In this document: one piece after another, positions 51,058-60,381 of the stretch | How the letters are laid out: each line of letters begins with the position of its first letter | How positions within the stretch are numbered: the first letter of the stretch is position 1 | DNA from: Chloroflexota bacterium | GTDB lineage: Bacteria; Chloroflexota; UBA11872 | DNA: 64,000 bases | Direction of reading: 5' to 3' | Assembly (NCBI GenBank): GCA_026708035.1 | Contig: JAPOVQ010000009.1 | Span: 1-64,000 of the forward strand | Translations under genes and position numbers: made by a program | Notes under the pieces: model-generated | Told to the model about the DNA's origin: nothing | Database searches by the model: none | The model's input: only the letters and a program-made list of their open reading frames with translations

Positions 51058-51429
51058 GTGGAGTCTCCGACTTTGGAGAAGCAGTTGCGAAAACGCCGGA
51101 GCTTGGCATCGCTCGCCGCCGTGCTGGACCTGGCCACGACAACAGAGGAGAAGGCTCAAGCTCACTACGACCTTGCTCTCTTCCACGACAACAACGGGCG
51201 GGAAGCGCAGGCGATCCCCCACTACCGGAAAGCGCTGGCGCTGGGCATTGATCCGAGCTTGGAGGCGGAGGCGTTCGCCTGGCTGGCTAGCAGCCTGTTC
51301 AAGACCGGCTCGCACACGGAGGCCGCTTGCAGCGCGCGTCACGCCCTTTGCCTCACGCGGGACCCGGAGCTCAAAGGGTTCCTGGTCCGCCTCCAGCGAC
51401 GTATCGACCGAGCTGCGAGCAAGCCGTAA
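51058..51429 (+). CDS. Small TPR-repeat protein
   Basis: 123 residues beginning with GTG after ACAAGGG. Two to three tetratricopeptide helices are seen (AQAHYDLALFHDNNGREAQAIPHYRKALALG, AEAFAWLASSLFKTGSHTEAACSARHAL). It is similar to short TPR proteins often found near hydrolases. Likely a protein-binding adaptor. Standing alone. Confidence 0.75.
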   Translation: MESPTLEKQLRKRRSLASLAAVLDLATTTEEKAQAHYDLALFHDNNGREAQAIPHYRKALALGIDPSLEAEAFAWLASSLFKTGSHTEAACSARHALCLTRDPELKGFLVRLQRRIDRAASKP

Positions 51430-51478
51430 TTCGGCGAGGCACACGCCTGCCGTTGCACTTGGCCGCAGTTCGGTGCGA

Positions 51479-52435
51479 CTAGCTCGCGCGGCTCTCAAGC
51501 GCCGCGACGCGAATGTCGTCCAGCTCCTCGGCTGAAAACACGCCAGCCCGGAACAGGTTCAGGTATTCGTCCGAGACGCTTTGCCTGAACACCGTCAGAT
51601 CGTCCGAGTTCACCGTCACCGCGACGCCGTGGTCGTGGAGCCGGCGGATCGGATGGTCCTTGATGTCGTCCACCACGCCCAGCATCACGTTGCTGGTCGG
51701 ACAGATATTGAGCCGTACGCCCTTGTCGGCGAGCCACCGCATGACGTCGGTGCTGTCGGCGGCGGCAATGCCGTGCTGCACCTCGTCGAGGTCCAACACC
51801 TCGACGGTGCGGCGGACGTCTTCGGCGCTGCCGAACTCACCCACGTGCGCCTTGAGCAGCATTCCCTGGGCGCGCGCCTGCGCGTACAGCGGCTGCACAT
51901 CCTCGGGGGCGCAGGCGTCCTCGGTGCTGTAGAGATCAATTGAGGTGAAGGCCCCAGACGCGACGGCCTCGGCTATTTGGTCCATGAGTGCTGGATTGGA
52001 GGCGTAGCGTCGCGAGATTCCAAGTTCCGGCCGCAGCCGAATGCGGTCCTTGCATTGCTCGACCAGTGATTGAAGGAAGCGGAGATACCCGTCGAGGCCG
52101 TCGGGGTAGTGGGGCACGGGCCAGATATCGAAGCTCATCTCGAACACCGACACGCCGTCGTCGATGGCGTCGTCGACGGCCACCGCCGCCGCAAGCTCCG
52201 CGCCTTCGATGTTGCCGACATGGGGATCGACGGCCAACCGCAGGTATTCCTGAAATTCCCCCAGGCCGTTCATGCGGCGCGGGGGTCTCAGCAGCGCGTG
52301 GCCAAGCCGTCGCTCGAGGCTCTCGATGCGGGCGCTGATGTACGCGTGCGCGTGGAGGTCGGTCTTCGGGAAACTCCTCACAGCCGCGGCATCGCCGGCG
52401 CGCAGCGCTGCAGCGAAGCTGCCCCCGGTTCCCAT
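51479..52435 (-). CDS. Adenosine deaminase-like metal-dependent hydrolase
   Basis: 318 residues of the ADA family. Metal and active-site motifs are present with small changes: KTDLHAHA (HxH), LKAHVGEF (usually HAGE; catalytic Glu), EVQHGI (usually IGHG), NICPTSN (CPxSN) and VTVNSDDL (NSDDP). It should deaminate adenosine or a related purine or side-chain base. The changed IGHG and HAGE sites suggest a substrate other than adenosine itself. ATG at 52435. Convergent with the TPR gene. Confidence 0.83.
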   Translation of the reverse strand: MGTGGSFAAALRAGDAAAVRSFPKTDLHAHAYISARIESLERRLGHALLRPPRRMNGLGEFQEYLRLAVDPHVGNIEGAELAAAVAVDDAIDDGVSVFEMSFDIWPVPHYPDGLDGYLRFLQSLVEQCKDRIRLRPELGISRRYASNPALMDQIAEAVASGAFTSIDLYSTEDACAPEDVQPLYAQARAQGMLLKAHVGEFGSAEDVRRTVEVLDLDEVQHGIAAADSTDVMRWLADKGVRLNICPTSNVMLGVVDDIKDHPIRRLHDHGVAVTVNSDDLTVFRQSVSDEYLNLFRAGVFSAEELDDIRVAALESRAS

Positions 52436-52548
52436 TCGCTCACCGCTCCATCAATTGGCTGGTATGGACCACCATAGACCTCAGGATCCTCCTGGGGCGG
52501 GGCCTCCAGGAGCACCTCGCTGCCGGTCCGGCGCCCGAAGGCGAGCAT

Positions 52549-52578
52549 CTGAGATTCCTCGTTGCACTCAGAATGGCG
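52549..52578 (+). repeat. Second copy of the GAGATTCCTCG repeat
   Basis: CTGAGATTCCTCGTTGCACT-type element, a diverged copy of the one at 3381-3410. It sits in the gap ahead of the DUF2442 gene and does not overlap a gene. Confidence 0.5.
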
Positions 52579-52687
52579 CGTGAGGCTGTCCTCATGCCCG
52601 AATGGTTACCATCGGACCGACCAGAGCCGCGGCGCTGGCGGCGGTCATACATGCGATCCAGAAGCGAATGCGCCTCGAAGGACACCA

Positions 52688-52984
52688 ATGCCGAACACGC
52701 TGAACCGGCCAACTGCCGTCGAAGCCCGAGCGGGGCATCGCCTATGGCTGCGGTACAGCGACGGCACCGACGGGGAGGTTGACCTGTCGCACCTGGCGGG
52801 GCGGGGCGTCTTCAAGTTGTGGGACTCCCCGGGATGCTTCGCATCGGTGCGCATCGCACCAACCGGAGGCATCGCCTGGGGAGACGACGTCGAGCTCTGC
52901 CCGGATGCGCTCTTTCTTCGGCTCACCGGCAAATCCCTCGCCGACGTGCTGCCGGCCGCCCAGCACTCAGCCGAGATTGCCTGA
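52688..52984 (+). CDS. DUF2442-family protein (antitoxin-like partner of DUF4160)
   Basis: 98 residues. RAGHRLWLRYSDGTDGEVDLSHLAGRGVFKLWDSPGCFASVRI and GGIAWGDDVELCPDALFLRLTGK are the DUF2442 pattern. DUF2442 genes lie with DUF4160 genes in many genomes and are treated as possible toxin-antitoxin pairs; this is not proven. AAGGA is 6 nt ahead of ATG 52688. Its end overlaps the start of the DUF4160 gene. Confidence 0.85.
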   Translation: MPNTLNRPTAVEARAGHRLWLRYSDGTDGEVDLSHLAGRGVFKLWDSPGCFASVRIAPTGGIAWGDDVELCPDALFLRLTGKSLADVLPAAQHSAEIA

Positions 52985-53237
52985 GCTCTGCCGGTTTTAC
53001 GGGATCGTCATCCGAATGTACTTCGACGATCATGGACCGCCTCACTTTCACGCCCTGTACGGCGGAGATGAGGCGCTTGTGGGGATCGAGGCCCTGGCGG
53101 TATTGCACGGACGTTTGCCTCCCCGCGCTCACGGGCTTGTCGTCGAGTGGGCTGCGCTTCGCCAGGAGGAGTTGCGGGAAGCCTGGAAGCGCGCCAAGCG
53201 TCTCGAGACGCCGGGCTCGATCGCCCCGCTGGACTGA
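52977..53237 (+). CDS. DUF4160-family protein
   Basis: 86 residues: PELCRFYGIVIRMYFDDHGPPHFHALYGGDEA is the family hallmark, with a possible metal site DDHGPPHFH. WAALRQEELREAWKRAKRLETPG closes it. The best start is a TTG at 52977 that overlaps the upstream DUF2442 stop by eight bases and matches the usual MPELxRFYG. A truncated copy lies at 48450-48604. Confidence 0.85.
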   Translation: MPELCRFYGIVIRMYFDDHGPPHFHALYGGDEALVGIEALAVLHGRLPPRAHGLVVEWAALRQEELREAWKRAKRLETPGSIAPLD

Positions 53238-53362
53238 GCCCGACTCGCGACAACGATCATCGTCCGGATGTGCCCGGCTGAGCGCTCCAACCGGCGACGC
53301 ACGCCTGCTGCCGGGCAAGAATGCGGCTTCGCTACCAGATACTCCCGTCACCGCGCCTGACG

Positions 53363-54268
53363 TTAGCCAATCCGCGTTTCCGGCGTCTCCCCGATGGCGT
53401 CCAGTCGGCGCTTGGCCTCGGCGTAGACATCCGGGGCCAACGGGCCGCGCCGCTCCGTCTCCAGGTTCTCCCGCAAGTGAGCCGGGTTCTTCGTGCCCAC
53501 GATGATCGTGTGCACGTCCGGATGGCTCAGCGTGTAGCGCAGCATGAAGGCCGTGCGGCTCTCGCCCTCGGCGCGCAGCTCATCCAGATTGGCCTGCTCG
53601 AACTTGTTCCAGGCGTCGGCCCGGCCGCCGCCTTCGCCGGGCTCGCCCTTCTGCACGCCCCCGCGAATCACGGTTCCGATCCCGGCCTGAGCCGACTTGC
53701 TGATCCACGCCTCGTGCTCGCGGTTGAGCGCCGAATAGGGGATCTGAAAGAGATCGAACGACCCCCACTCGATGAACGTCGGCAGATTCGGCACCGAGGT
53801 CGAGGTCGCGATGTGCCGCACCTTGCCCTGCTCGCGCATTGAGTTCAGCGTGTCTACCACGCCCTCGCGCTCGGATTCCTCGACCGATGCGCCGTGCAGC
53901 TGGATCACGTCGACGTAGTCGGTGCGCAGCAGCTCCAGGCTCTGCTCCAGCCCGCGCATCAGGTTCTTGCGCGTCCAGACGTGCTGACCGCCGGCGGGTC
54001 CCACGCAGCCGCACTTCGTGGCCAGGAAATACTCGTCCCGCCGGTCGGAGATGTACCGCCCGATCAACTCTTCGCTCCGCCCGTAGTCGTTGGACGTGTC
54101 GATATAGGTGATCCCGGCGTCGAGCACCGCCGTGAGAATGGCCTCCGCCTCGGCATCGGTGGTGGCGCGCCCGCGAGGCCCGCCGCGAATCTCCATGGCG
54201 CCGTAGCCCAGACGCGTCACGTCCAGACCCGTTCGCCCCAACGTCGCGGTCGACAATTGCTCGGCCAT
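53363..54268 (-). CDS. Aldo/keto reductase
   Basis: 301 residues, TIM-barrel NADPH oxidoreductase. The catalytic tetrad is visible: Asp in YIDTSNDYG, Tyr in the same motif, Lys in FLATKCG and His in VIQLHGAS. VGTKNPAHLRENL is the NADPH loop. Substrate unknown. ATG at 54268. The following gap holds ATTCCGGC- and CCCCGGCGAAAGCCGGGG-type hairpins. Confidence 0.9.
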   Translation of the reverse strand: MAEQLSTATLGRTGLDVTRLGYGAMEIRGGPRGRATTDAEAEAILTAVLDAGITYIDTSNDYGRSEELIGRYISDRRDEYFLATKCGCVGPAGGQHVWTRKNLMRGLEQSLELLRTDYVDVIQLHGASVEESEREGVVDTLNSMREQGKVRHIATSTSVPNLPTFIEWGSFDLFQIPYSALNREHEAWISKSAQAGIGTVIRGGVQKGEPGEGGGRADAWNKFEQANLDELRAEGESRTAFMLRYTLSHPDVHTIIVGTKNPAHLRENLETERRGPLAPDVYAEAKRRLDAIGETPETRIG

Positions 54269-54360
54269 GACTTCTCCAGTGCGTGGTGCGTCGCTCGCCG
54301 GACTTGCCTCACGGTACCCCGCGCAGATTCACGCCCGCCGCACCGCTCGCGGCCATACCT

Positions 54361-54487
54361 CGTCACCCCGGCGAAAGCCGGGGTCCAGGGTCGTGGCAAC
54401 GAGCATGGCGCGGTACGGCCGTGCTCGGGGGCACTGGATTCCGGCCCCGTATCGAGTACGGGGCAGGCTCTCCGCCGGAACGACGGA
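54361..54487. repeat. Palindromic repeats between aldo/keto reductase and relA genes
   Basis: CACCCCGGC-gaaa-GCCGGGGTC at about 54364-54387, and a composite ATTCCGGCCCCGTA...TACGGGGCAGG...GCCGGAACGACGG at 54438-54487. They belong to the ATTCCGGC/GCCGGAAT family seen at 10.2, 11.2 and 13.6 kb. They lie at the 3' end of relA and may stabilise or end its transcript. Confidence 0.6.
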
Positions 54488-54500
54488 CGGGGCGTGGCGA

Positions 54501-56885
54501 CTACCGCGCCCGCGCGCCTTCGCGCGAGACCGCGATCACGCCGCGGACGGTCTCGATGCGCCGCAGCAGACGGGCCAGCTGCGCCACGCTGCGCAGCGCC
54601 ACGGTGAGCCGGAACGTGGCCTCGTGCCGCCGGTTGGTCCGCACCGACATGGTGGCGATGTTGAGCCCTTCTTCGCGGATGATGCCGGTGATGTCGTGCG
54701 TCAGCCCTTCGCGGTCGTGCGCCACCACGCGGATGCTGACCGGCAAGCCTTGCGTGTCGTCCTCGATCCAGCGCACTGGTACGCGTTCGCCAACTAGCTC
54801 GCGGCAGCTGCGCCGGTGCACCTCCACCACGCCGTTCGTGGCCACGCCCTCGATGCGTCGGCCAAGCCTTGGCGTGCAGCAGCTCGCCAGCCGGACCGGC
54901 AGGTCGGAATCGGTCTCGACCAGCCGGTCGGCCCAGGAAACGGGGACGAGCCGCTCGGGCTCCGACACGTTGCGCACGTTGGCGCAATTGCGGCGGTGAA
55001 TGCTGACCCCGTGGCCGCGGGTGATGAAGCCCACGATGTCGTCCCCCGGCAGCGGATGGCAGCAGGCGGCGACGCGTGTGAGCAGGTTGCCGGCGCCCAG
55101 CACGTTGACCAGCGGCTGCACCTCGCGCCGCTCCTCCGGCTCCAGCGTTTCCGGCAGCTCCGGCTCCGCCACCTCCGGGGTGAGCCGCAGCCGCGTCACG
55201 ACCTGGTGCACCGTGGTGGCGCCGTAGCCCACGCCGGCCAGCAAGCTCTCGACGTCCAAGTAGCCCAGCGCGGTGGCAATCGCTTTCAGGTCGGCGTCCG
55301 GTACATTCGCGACCCCGCCCTGACCCACGCGCCGCAACTCCCGGTCGAGTAGCGCGCGGCCCGAGGCGACGTTTTCGGCCTTCTCGTGCTGCTTGAACCA
55401 GCGGCGAATCTTGTCCCGGGCATGCGCCGTGCGCACCTGCGACAGCCACGCTCGGCTCGGCCCCTTGCTGCTGGTGCTCGTCAGGATCTCCACCACGTCG
55501 CCGTTCTCCAGCTCGTGGTCCAGCGGCACCAGGCGGCGGTTGACTTTGGCCCCGATGCAGGAGTGGCCCACGTCGCTGTGGATGCGGTACGCAAAGTCCA
55601 GCGGCGTGCTGCCGATGGGAAAGTCCTTCACCTCCCCCTTGGGCGTGAAGACGAACACGGTGTCGCTGAAGAAGTCCGTCTTGACGGCATCCACAAAGGA
55701 CCCCGCCGAGTCTCCGTCCTCCTGCCAGCTGAGGATTTGCCGAATCCACGCCAGCTTGTCCAAGAAGGCCTCGGGGCCCAGCGGTCCGCCCTCCTTATAG
55801 CGCCAGTGCGCCGCCACGCCGTACTCCGCGTTTTGGTGCATCTCGCTGGTGCGGATCTGCACTTCGACTGGCTTGCCGTCGGGCCCCAGCACGGCGGTAT
55901 GCAGGGACTGGTAGCCGTTTTCCTTGGGCGCCGAGATGTAGTCGTCGAACTCGACCGGGATATGGCGCCAGGCGCCGTGCACCACGCCCAGCGCGCCGTA
56001 GCAGTCCTGCTGGGAATTCACGATCACGCGGATCGCCAGAATGTCGTAGATCGACTCGCGGTCGGCGTCCTTGCGCCGGATCTTCCGCTCGATGCTGTAG
56101 ATGTGCTTGACCCGGCTCTGGATGTGCGCGTCGATGCCGGCTTCGTCCAGGCCGTGGCGCAACTGCTCCTGCACTTCGGCGATGGCGGCTTCGCGCGCGC
56201 GCCGCTCGGCCAGCAGCCAGCGGGCCAGGTCGCGATAGCGATCGGGGTCCAGCAGCTTGAGCGCGTAGTCCTCGAGCTGCCAGCGCCATTCCTCGATCCC
56301 GAGCCGCCCGGCCAGCGGCGCGAAGATTTCGAGCGTCTCCTGCCCATATCTCGCGCGCTTCTCGGCCGAATAGACCCAGGCGGTGCGCACGTTGTGCAGC
56401 CGGTCGGCGAGCTTGATCAGCACCACGCGCACATCGCGCGCCATGGCCAGCAGCACCTTGCGCAGGTTTTGCGCCTGCTGCTCGTCCAGGCTGGCGACGG
56501 TGACGCGCTCCAGCTTGGTCACCCCATCGACAAGCTCGGCCACCCCGCTGCCGAACTGCCGCCGGATCACGTCCAGGCTCAGGCTGGTGTCTTCGACTGC
56601 GTCGTGCAGCAGACCGGCGGCGACCGTGTCGGCGTCGAGGTGCAGATCGGCCACCAGCATGGCCACCGCCAGCACGTGCTGAATGTAGGGCTCGCCGGAC
56701 AGCCGCTTCTGCGGCGCGTGCGCACGCTCGGCGGCGTCATAGGCGCGACGGATGAGTTCGCCGGCCTCGGGCTGATCGTCGGCGGGCGTGTAGGCGGCGA
56801 CCCGCTTCAGCAGCTCGTCGATGGCCAGCGCGGGCGTCTCCGCGCTCACCATCGGCGCCAGCGTGGCCGTCACGGATACCGGCAT
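54501..56885 (-). CDS. relA: RelA/SpoT-family (p)ppGpp synthetase/hydrolase with duplicated Cys domain
   Basis: 794 residues, longer than the usual ~730. The hydrolase HD domain is intact (HDAVEDT at 94-100, DRLHNVRT), and the synthetase domain has PKENGYQSLH (320-329). A TGS domain follows (FVFTPKGEVKDFPIGSTPLDFAY). Two Cys-rich (CC/RIS) units then occur in series: AACCHPLPGDDIVG...HRRNC (607-634) and ASCCTPRLGRRIEG...HRRSC (667-694), and last an ACT domain. Usually there is one. It should make and break (p)ppGpp. The start ATG is 12 nt after recJ; the two form an operon. Confidence 0.93.
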   Translation of the reverse strand: MPVSVTATLAPMVSAETPALAIDELLKRVAAYTPADDQPEAGELIRRAYDAAERAHAPQKRLSGEPYIQHVLAVAMLVADLHLDADTVAAGLLHDAVEDTSLSLDVIRRQFGSGVAELVDGVTKLERVTVASLDEQQAQNLRKVLLAMARDVRVVLIKLADRLHNVRTAWVYSAEKRARYGQETLEIFAPLAGRLGIEEWRWQLEDYALKLLDPDRYRDLARWLLAERRAREAAIAEVQEQLRHGLDEAGIDAHIQSRVKHIYSIERKIRRKDADRESIYDILAIRVIVNSQQDCYGALGVVHGAWRHIPVEFDDYISAPKENGYQSLHTAVLGPDGKPVEVQIRTSEMHQNAEYGVAAHWRYKEGGPLGPEAFLDKLAWIRQILSWQEDGDSAGSFVDAVKTDFFSDTVFVFTPKGEVKDFPIGSTPLDFAYRIHSDVGHSCIGAKVNRRLVPLDHELENGDVVEILTSTSSKGPSRAWLSQVRTAHARDKIRRWFKQHEKAENVASGRALLDRELRRVGQGGVANVPDADLKAIATALGYLDVESLLAGVGYGATTVHQVVTRLRLTPEVAEPELPETLEPEERREVQPLVNVLGAGNLLTRVAACCHPLPGDDIVGFITRGHGVSIHRRNCANVRNVSEPERLVPVSWADRLVETDSDLPVRLASCCTPRLGRRIEGVATNGVVEVHRRSCRELVGERVPVRWIEDDTQGLPVSIRVVAHDREGLTHDITGIIREEGLNIATMSVRTNRRHEATFRLTVALRSVAQLARLLRRIETVRGVIAVSREGARAR

Positions 56886-56897
56886 GCGGCGCCCTCT

Positions 56898-58586
56898 CTA
56901 GGCCGCCGTGTGGCGGATGTCGTCGATAAGCATTTGCAACCGCGTCTCGTCGTTGAACGTGCGCAGGTTCAGACGAAACGCCACGTCGCAGCGCCGGCCC
57001 GGCGGCAGCGCGTGGCGCAAATCCGCCTGTCCGAACCAGATGCCCTCCACATCCGCGCCAAGCTCCGCAAAGCGCAGGACGAGATGCGTCGAGCCCACGA
57101 CCCGGGTTTCGTCGATAGCCACATTTTCCACCACGAACCGCGGTTCGGCATGCGCCTCGCCAAACGGCCCCAGCTGCTGGGTCAGCTCATAGGTCTCCCA
57201 GGTCACGGTGCGCGGATAGACGCGGCAGTCGGCATCCAATCGCGGCTCAGCCGGCGCCTGCACGCCCGCTCGTTCCAGCTCCCGAGCCAGGCCGTCGCGC
57301 AGCGCATCCACGCGCTCGGGCCGCACGGTGAACCCCGCGGCCTGGGCGTGCCCGCCCCAGGCGTCGAGCAGATTCGCCTGCGTTCCCAGGACATCGGCCA
57401 GCACCACGCCGTCCGGCGCCCGCGCCGATCCGCGCACGACCCCGTTCACATGCGCCCCCACGAACGCGGGCAGCCCCGTCTGCTCCGCCAGGCGGCCGGC
57501 GGCCAGCCCGACGACGCCCAGCGGAAACTCGTCGCCGATGGCAAAGACCAGGGGCTCCGCCGGGTCGATCTGCGCCGCGGCCGCGTCGATCACCAGTTGC
57601 GTCAGCCGGCGCCGCTCGATGTTCAGATTGTCAAGCTCATGCGCCAGCGATTCGGCCTCGACGGACTGGCCGGCTCGAAGCAGCTGCAGCGCCAGATCGG
57701 CACGCGCCAAGCGGCCGGCGGCATTGAGCCGCGGCGCATAGCCGAAGGCAATATCCGCGGCGCCAACGCGTGAGACGGGACGTCGGGCAATCTCGCCCAG
57801 CGCGTGCAGTCCGCGGCGCCGGGTTTGGCGCAGCGCTTCGAGACCCTCGGCCACGAACGTACGGTTCTCGTCCCGCAGCGGCGCCATGTCCGCCACGGTT
57901 CCCAGGGCCACGAGATCGAGGAACTCTTCGGGATACGGCAGGCGCTCCGGCATCTCCTCCGCCAGCGCCTGCACCAGCTTGTAGGCCACGCCCACGCCGG
58001 AAAGTCCCGGAAACGGATAGGCGCCGCCGGGCTGATTGGGGTTCAGCACCGCCGCCGCGCCGCTGTCGGCGCCGTCGCCCGGGTGGTGGTCCGTGACGAT
58101 GGTGTCGATCCCGTGCGACCGCGCGCGCGCAATCTCATCGGCGCTGCCGATCCCGCAGTCCACCGTCACCATGAGTCCGGGGCCCTGCGCGCCGATCGCG
58201 GCAACTGCGTTGTGGTTGAGGCCGTAGCCCTCGGTCAGCCGCTCCGGGATGTAGGGCGTGGCCGCGGCGCCGAGCATTTCGAAAGTTTCCAGCAGCAGCG
58301 CGGTGCCGGTGACGCCGTCCACGTCGTAGTCGCCATACACGTACACCCGCTCGCCCTGCGCCAGCGCCTGCGCCACGCGCGCCACCGCCGCGTCCATGCC
58401 GTCGAGCAGGTAGGGATCGTGCGGCGGCAGCGGACCGTCAAGGAACTCGCGAATCGCCGCCTCGTCGCCGTAGCCCCGGTTGTGAAGCAGCTGCACCGCC
58501 AGCGGCGGCACGTCCTCCAGCCGCGCAAACAGCTCCTTGGGCGCGCGGCGGCGGATGTCCCACACCGCGCCGGTGAGGCTGCTCAT
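56898..58586 (-). CDS. recJ: Single-stranded-DNA exonuclease RecJ
   Basis: 562 residues with DHH-family motifs: VYGDYDVDGVTGT (I), VTVDCGIGS (II), IVTDHHPG (III) and DLVALGTVADMAPL (IV), then DHHA1 (GVVGLAAGRLAEQTGLP, GGHAQAAGF) and a C-terminal OB fold. It degrades single-stranded DNA 5'-3' in recombinational and mismatch repair. ATG at 58586. It is followed at 12 nt by relA; recJ and relA are neighbours in many bacteria. Confidence 0.95.
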   Translation of the reverse strand: MSSLTGAVWDIRRRAPKELFARLEDVPPLAVQLLHNRGYGDEAAIREFLDGPLPPHDPYLLDGMDAAVARVAQALAQGERVYVYGDYDVDGVTGTALLLETFEMLGAAATPYIPERLTEGYGLNHNAVAAIGAQGPGLMVTVDCGIGSADEIARARSHGIDTIVTDHHPGDGADSGAAAVLNPNQPGGAYPFPGLSGVGVAYKLVQALAEEMPERLPYPEEFLDLVALGTVADMAPLRDENRTFVAEGLEALRQTRRRGLHALGEIARRPVSRVGAADIAFGYAPRLNAAGRLARADLALQLLRAGQSVEAESLAHELDNLNIERRRLTQLVIDAAAAQIDPAEPLVFAIGDEFPLGVVGLAAGRLAEQTGLPAFVGAHVNGVVRGSARAPDGVVLADVLGTQANLLDAWGGHAQAAGFTVRPERVDALRDGLARELERAGVQAPAEPRLDADCRVYPRTVTWETYELTQQLGPFGEAHAEPRFVVENVAIDETRVVGSTHLVLRFAELGADVEGIWFGQADLRHALPPGRRCDVAFRLNLRTFNDETRLQMLIDDIRHTAA

Positions 58587-58632
58587 GCCGGGGATCGGGA
58601 ATGCGGCATGGGGCCTAGGGTACTCCCGAACT

Positions 58633-60135
58633 CTACGCCGCGGCCTCGCGCTCGCCGATCACCCGATCGAACGTCCGCACTGTCGCCGCGGCGGGCGGCG
58701 GCGTGAGGAGCGACACCGCAACGGCCGCGACCAGCCCGAGCACGAATCCCGGCGTCGCGGGGTGGATGTCCATCACCCCGCCCGGACCTCCGGACGATGC
58801 CCACCAGATCGAGGACACGAGCGTGCCGGTCACAATCGCCGCGCCCGCGCCCCAGAGGTTGAAGCGGCGCCAGTACAGCGCCAGGATCGTGACCGGCCCG
58901 AAGGCCGCGCCCATGCCGCCCCAGGCATATGTGACCAGCTGCAACACCGACTCCTGGGCCACCAGCGCCAGCACCGCGGCCACGATGCCGATCGCCACCA
59001 GCAATCCGCGGCCAATCCACACGCGCGCGTATGCCGCGCGGGAGTAGGTCAGCCGCCGAAGCACCGGCACGTCGTCCGCGGCGACGGCCGACGCCAGGAG
59101 CAACTGCGAGTCCGCCGTGCTCATCACCGCCGCGATCAACGTGGTCATCAGCAGGCCCGTGATGACCGGATGGAAGTACGCCACCGCCACCACGAGGTAG
59201 ATCCGCTCCGGGTCCGCCACGGCTTCGAGCAGGTCAAGCTCGGTAAGCGCGGGGAGCGCAATGACGCCCAACACCACCGCCGTCGTGTACATCAAGGCGA
59301 TCCAAATCGTGCCTATCCGCCGCCCCGCGGGAATGCTCGACTCGCCTTCTATCGCCATGAACCGTTGCAAGATTCGCTGGGAGCCAAAGAAGCCCAGTCC
59401 CCAGCCCACGGCCGACAGCAGCATGACCGGCGTGATGGGATTGTTGTCGGGATCGGTCAGCGGATTCCAGAACCCCGGCGTGTCGGAACCCGCGCGCAGC
59501 AACGACTCTCCCGCGACGACGATCAGCGTCAGCGGCACGATCATGAAGCCCACCAGCATCAACACTGATTGAAAGACATCGGTTCGAGAGACGGCCAGGA
59601 ATCCGCCGATGAACGTGTAGGACGCCACGGCGATCAACGTGATCAGAATGCCGGGGGTGTATGCGACGCCGAATTCCGATTCCAGCAGCTTGGCGCCCGC
59701 GACCAATCCTGAGCTCACGTAGAAGATGACAAAGAGAATCGTGAGCAGCGCGGCCAGCGTGCGCAGCACTTGCGTCGAGTCGCCGAACCGCTTCTCAAGG
59801 AATTCGGGCAGGGTCAGCGCGTCGTCGGTCGCGATGGTATAGCGGCGCAGCCGCTTCGCCACGACGGTCCAGCAGATCCAGCTGCCGGCCACAAGGGCGA
59901 CGACGGTCCACAGGTGAGTCACTCCCCCGGCAAAGGCCAGCGCCGGCAACGCCAGGATCGTCCAGGCGCTTGTTGTCGATGAACTGGCGCTCAGGGCCGT
60001 GGTGAAGCTGCTGAGCTTGCGTCCCCCGAGCACGTAGTCCGACATCGCTCGCATGCGCCGGGCGCGAAACACGGCGATGCCGATGAGCACCGCAAAATAG
60101 GCAATGAAGACCGCAAGTTCCCAGGCATCCAACAT
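58633..60135 (-). CDS. Sodium/solute symporter, PutP-like
   Basis: 500 residues with 13 helices of the SSS family. SASSSTTSAWTILALPALAFAGG, GWGLGFFGSQRILQRFMAI, AAVMSTADSQLLLASAVAADD and AWGGMGAAFGPV are the signature segments of PutP-type sodium/proline symporters. Sodium ligands are expected in helices 1 and 8. The solute is proline or a similar amino acid. ATG at 60135. Downstream of it is recJ, with a 46-base gap. Confidence 0.88.
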   Translation of the reverse strand: MLDAWELAVFIAYFAVLIGIAVFRARRMRAMSDYVLGGRKLSSFTTALSASSSTTSAWTILALPALAFAGGVTHLWTVVALVAGSWICWTVVAKRLRRYTIATDDALTLPEFLEKRFGDSTQVLRTLAALLTILFVIFYVSSGLVAGAKLLESEFGVAYTPGILITLIAVASYTFIGGFLAVSRTDVFQSVLMLVGFMIVPLTLIVVAGESLLRAGSDTPGFWNPLTDPDNNPITPVMLLSAVGWGLGFFGSQRILQRFMAIEGESSIPAGRRIGTIWIALMYTTAVVLGVIALPALTELDLLEAVADPERIYLVVAVAYFHPVITGLLMTTLIAAVMSTADSQLLLASAVAADDVPVLRRLTYSRAAYARVWIGRGLLVAIGIVAAVLALVAQESVLQLVTYAWGGMGAAFGPVTILALYWRRFNLWGAGAAIVTGTLVSSIWWASSGGPGGVMDIHPATPGFVLGLVAAVAVSLLTPPPAAATVRTFDRVIGEREAAA

Positions 60136-60381
60136 ATGTGCCGACTAATCCCCGGCTTTGCAGACGGTCCCGCGCGGGCCGACCAGACTAGCCAACGCCA
60201 ATGCGCGCGGCAACGGTTTGGAGACCCGCTCGGGAGCCGCCGCTGCAAGTCCTCCATCCGCTTGATCCGGCCGCCGGCTGAACCCTGACGGAGACCCGCC
60301 CGCCGCGGTCGCCGTCCCGAGATGGTCCGCCGAGTCGGCGGCGGGCTATTCTCGCGCTCCCCCGGCATCGCCAACGCGAGA

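Noticed and set aside
54217-55749. Long minus-strand Arg/Gly-rich frame inside relA
   Set aside because: Shadow of the relA gene in another frame; no domain and repeat-derived end.
60136-60381. tRNA or small RNA in the gap before the 283-residue pair
   Set aside because: No cloverleaf, T-loop or terminator could be identified by eye.
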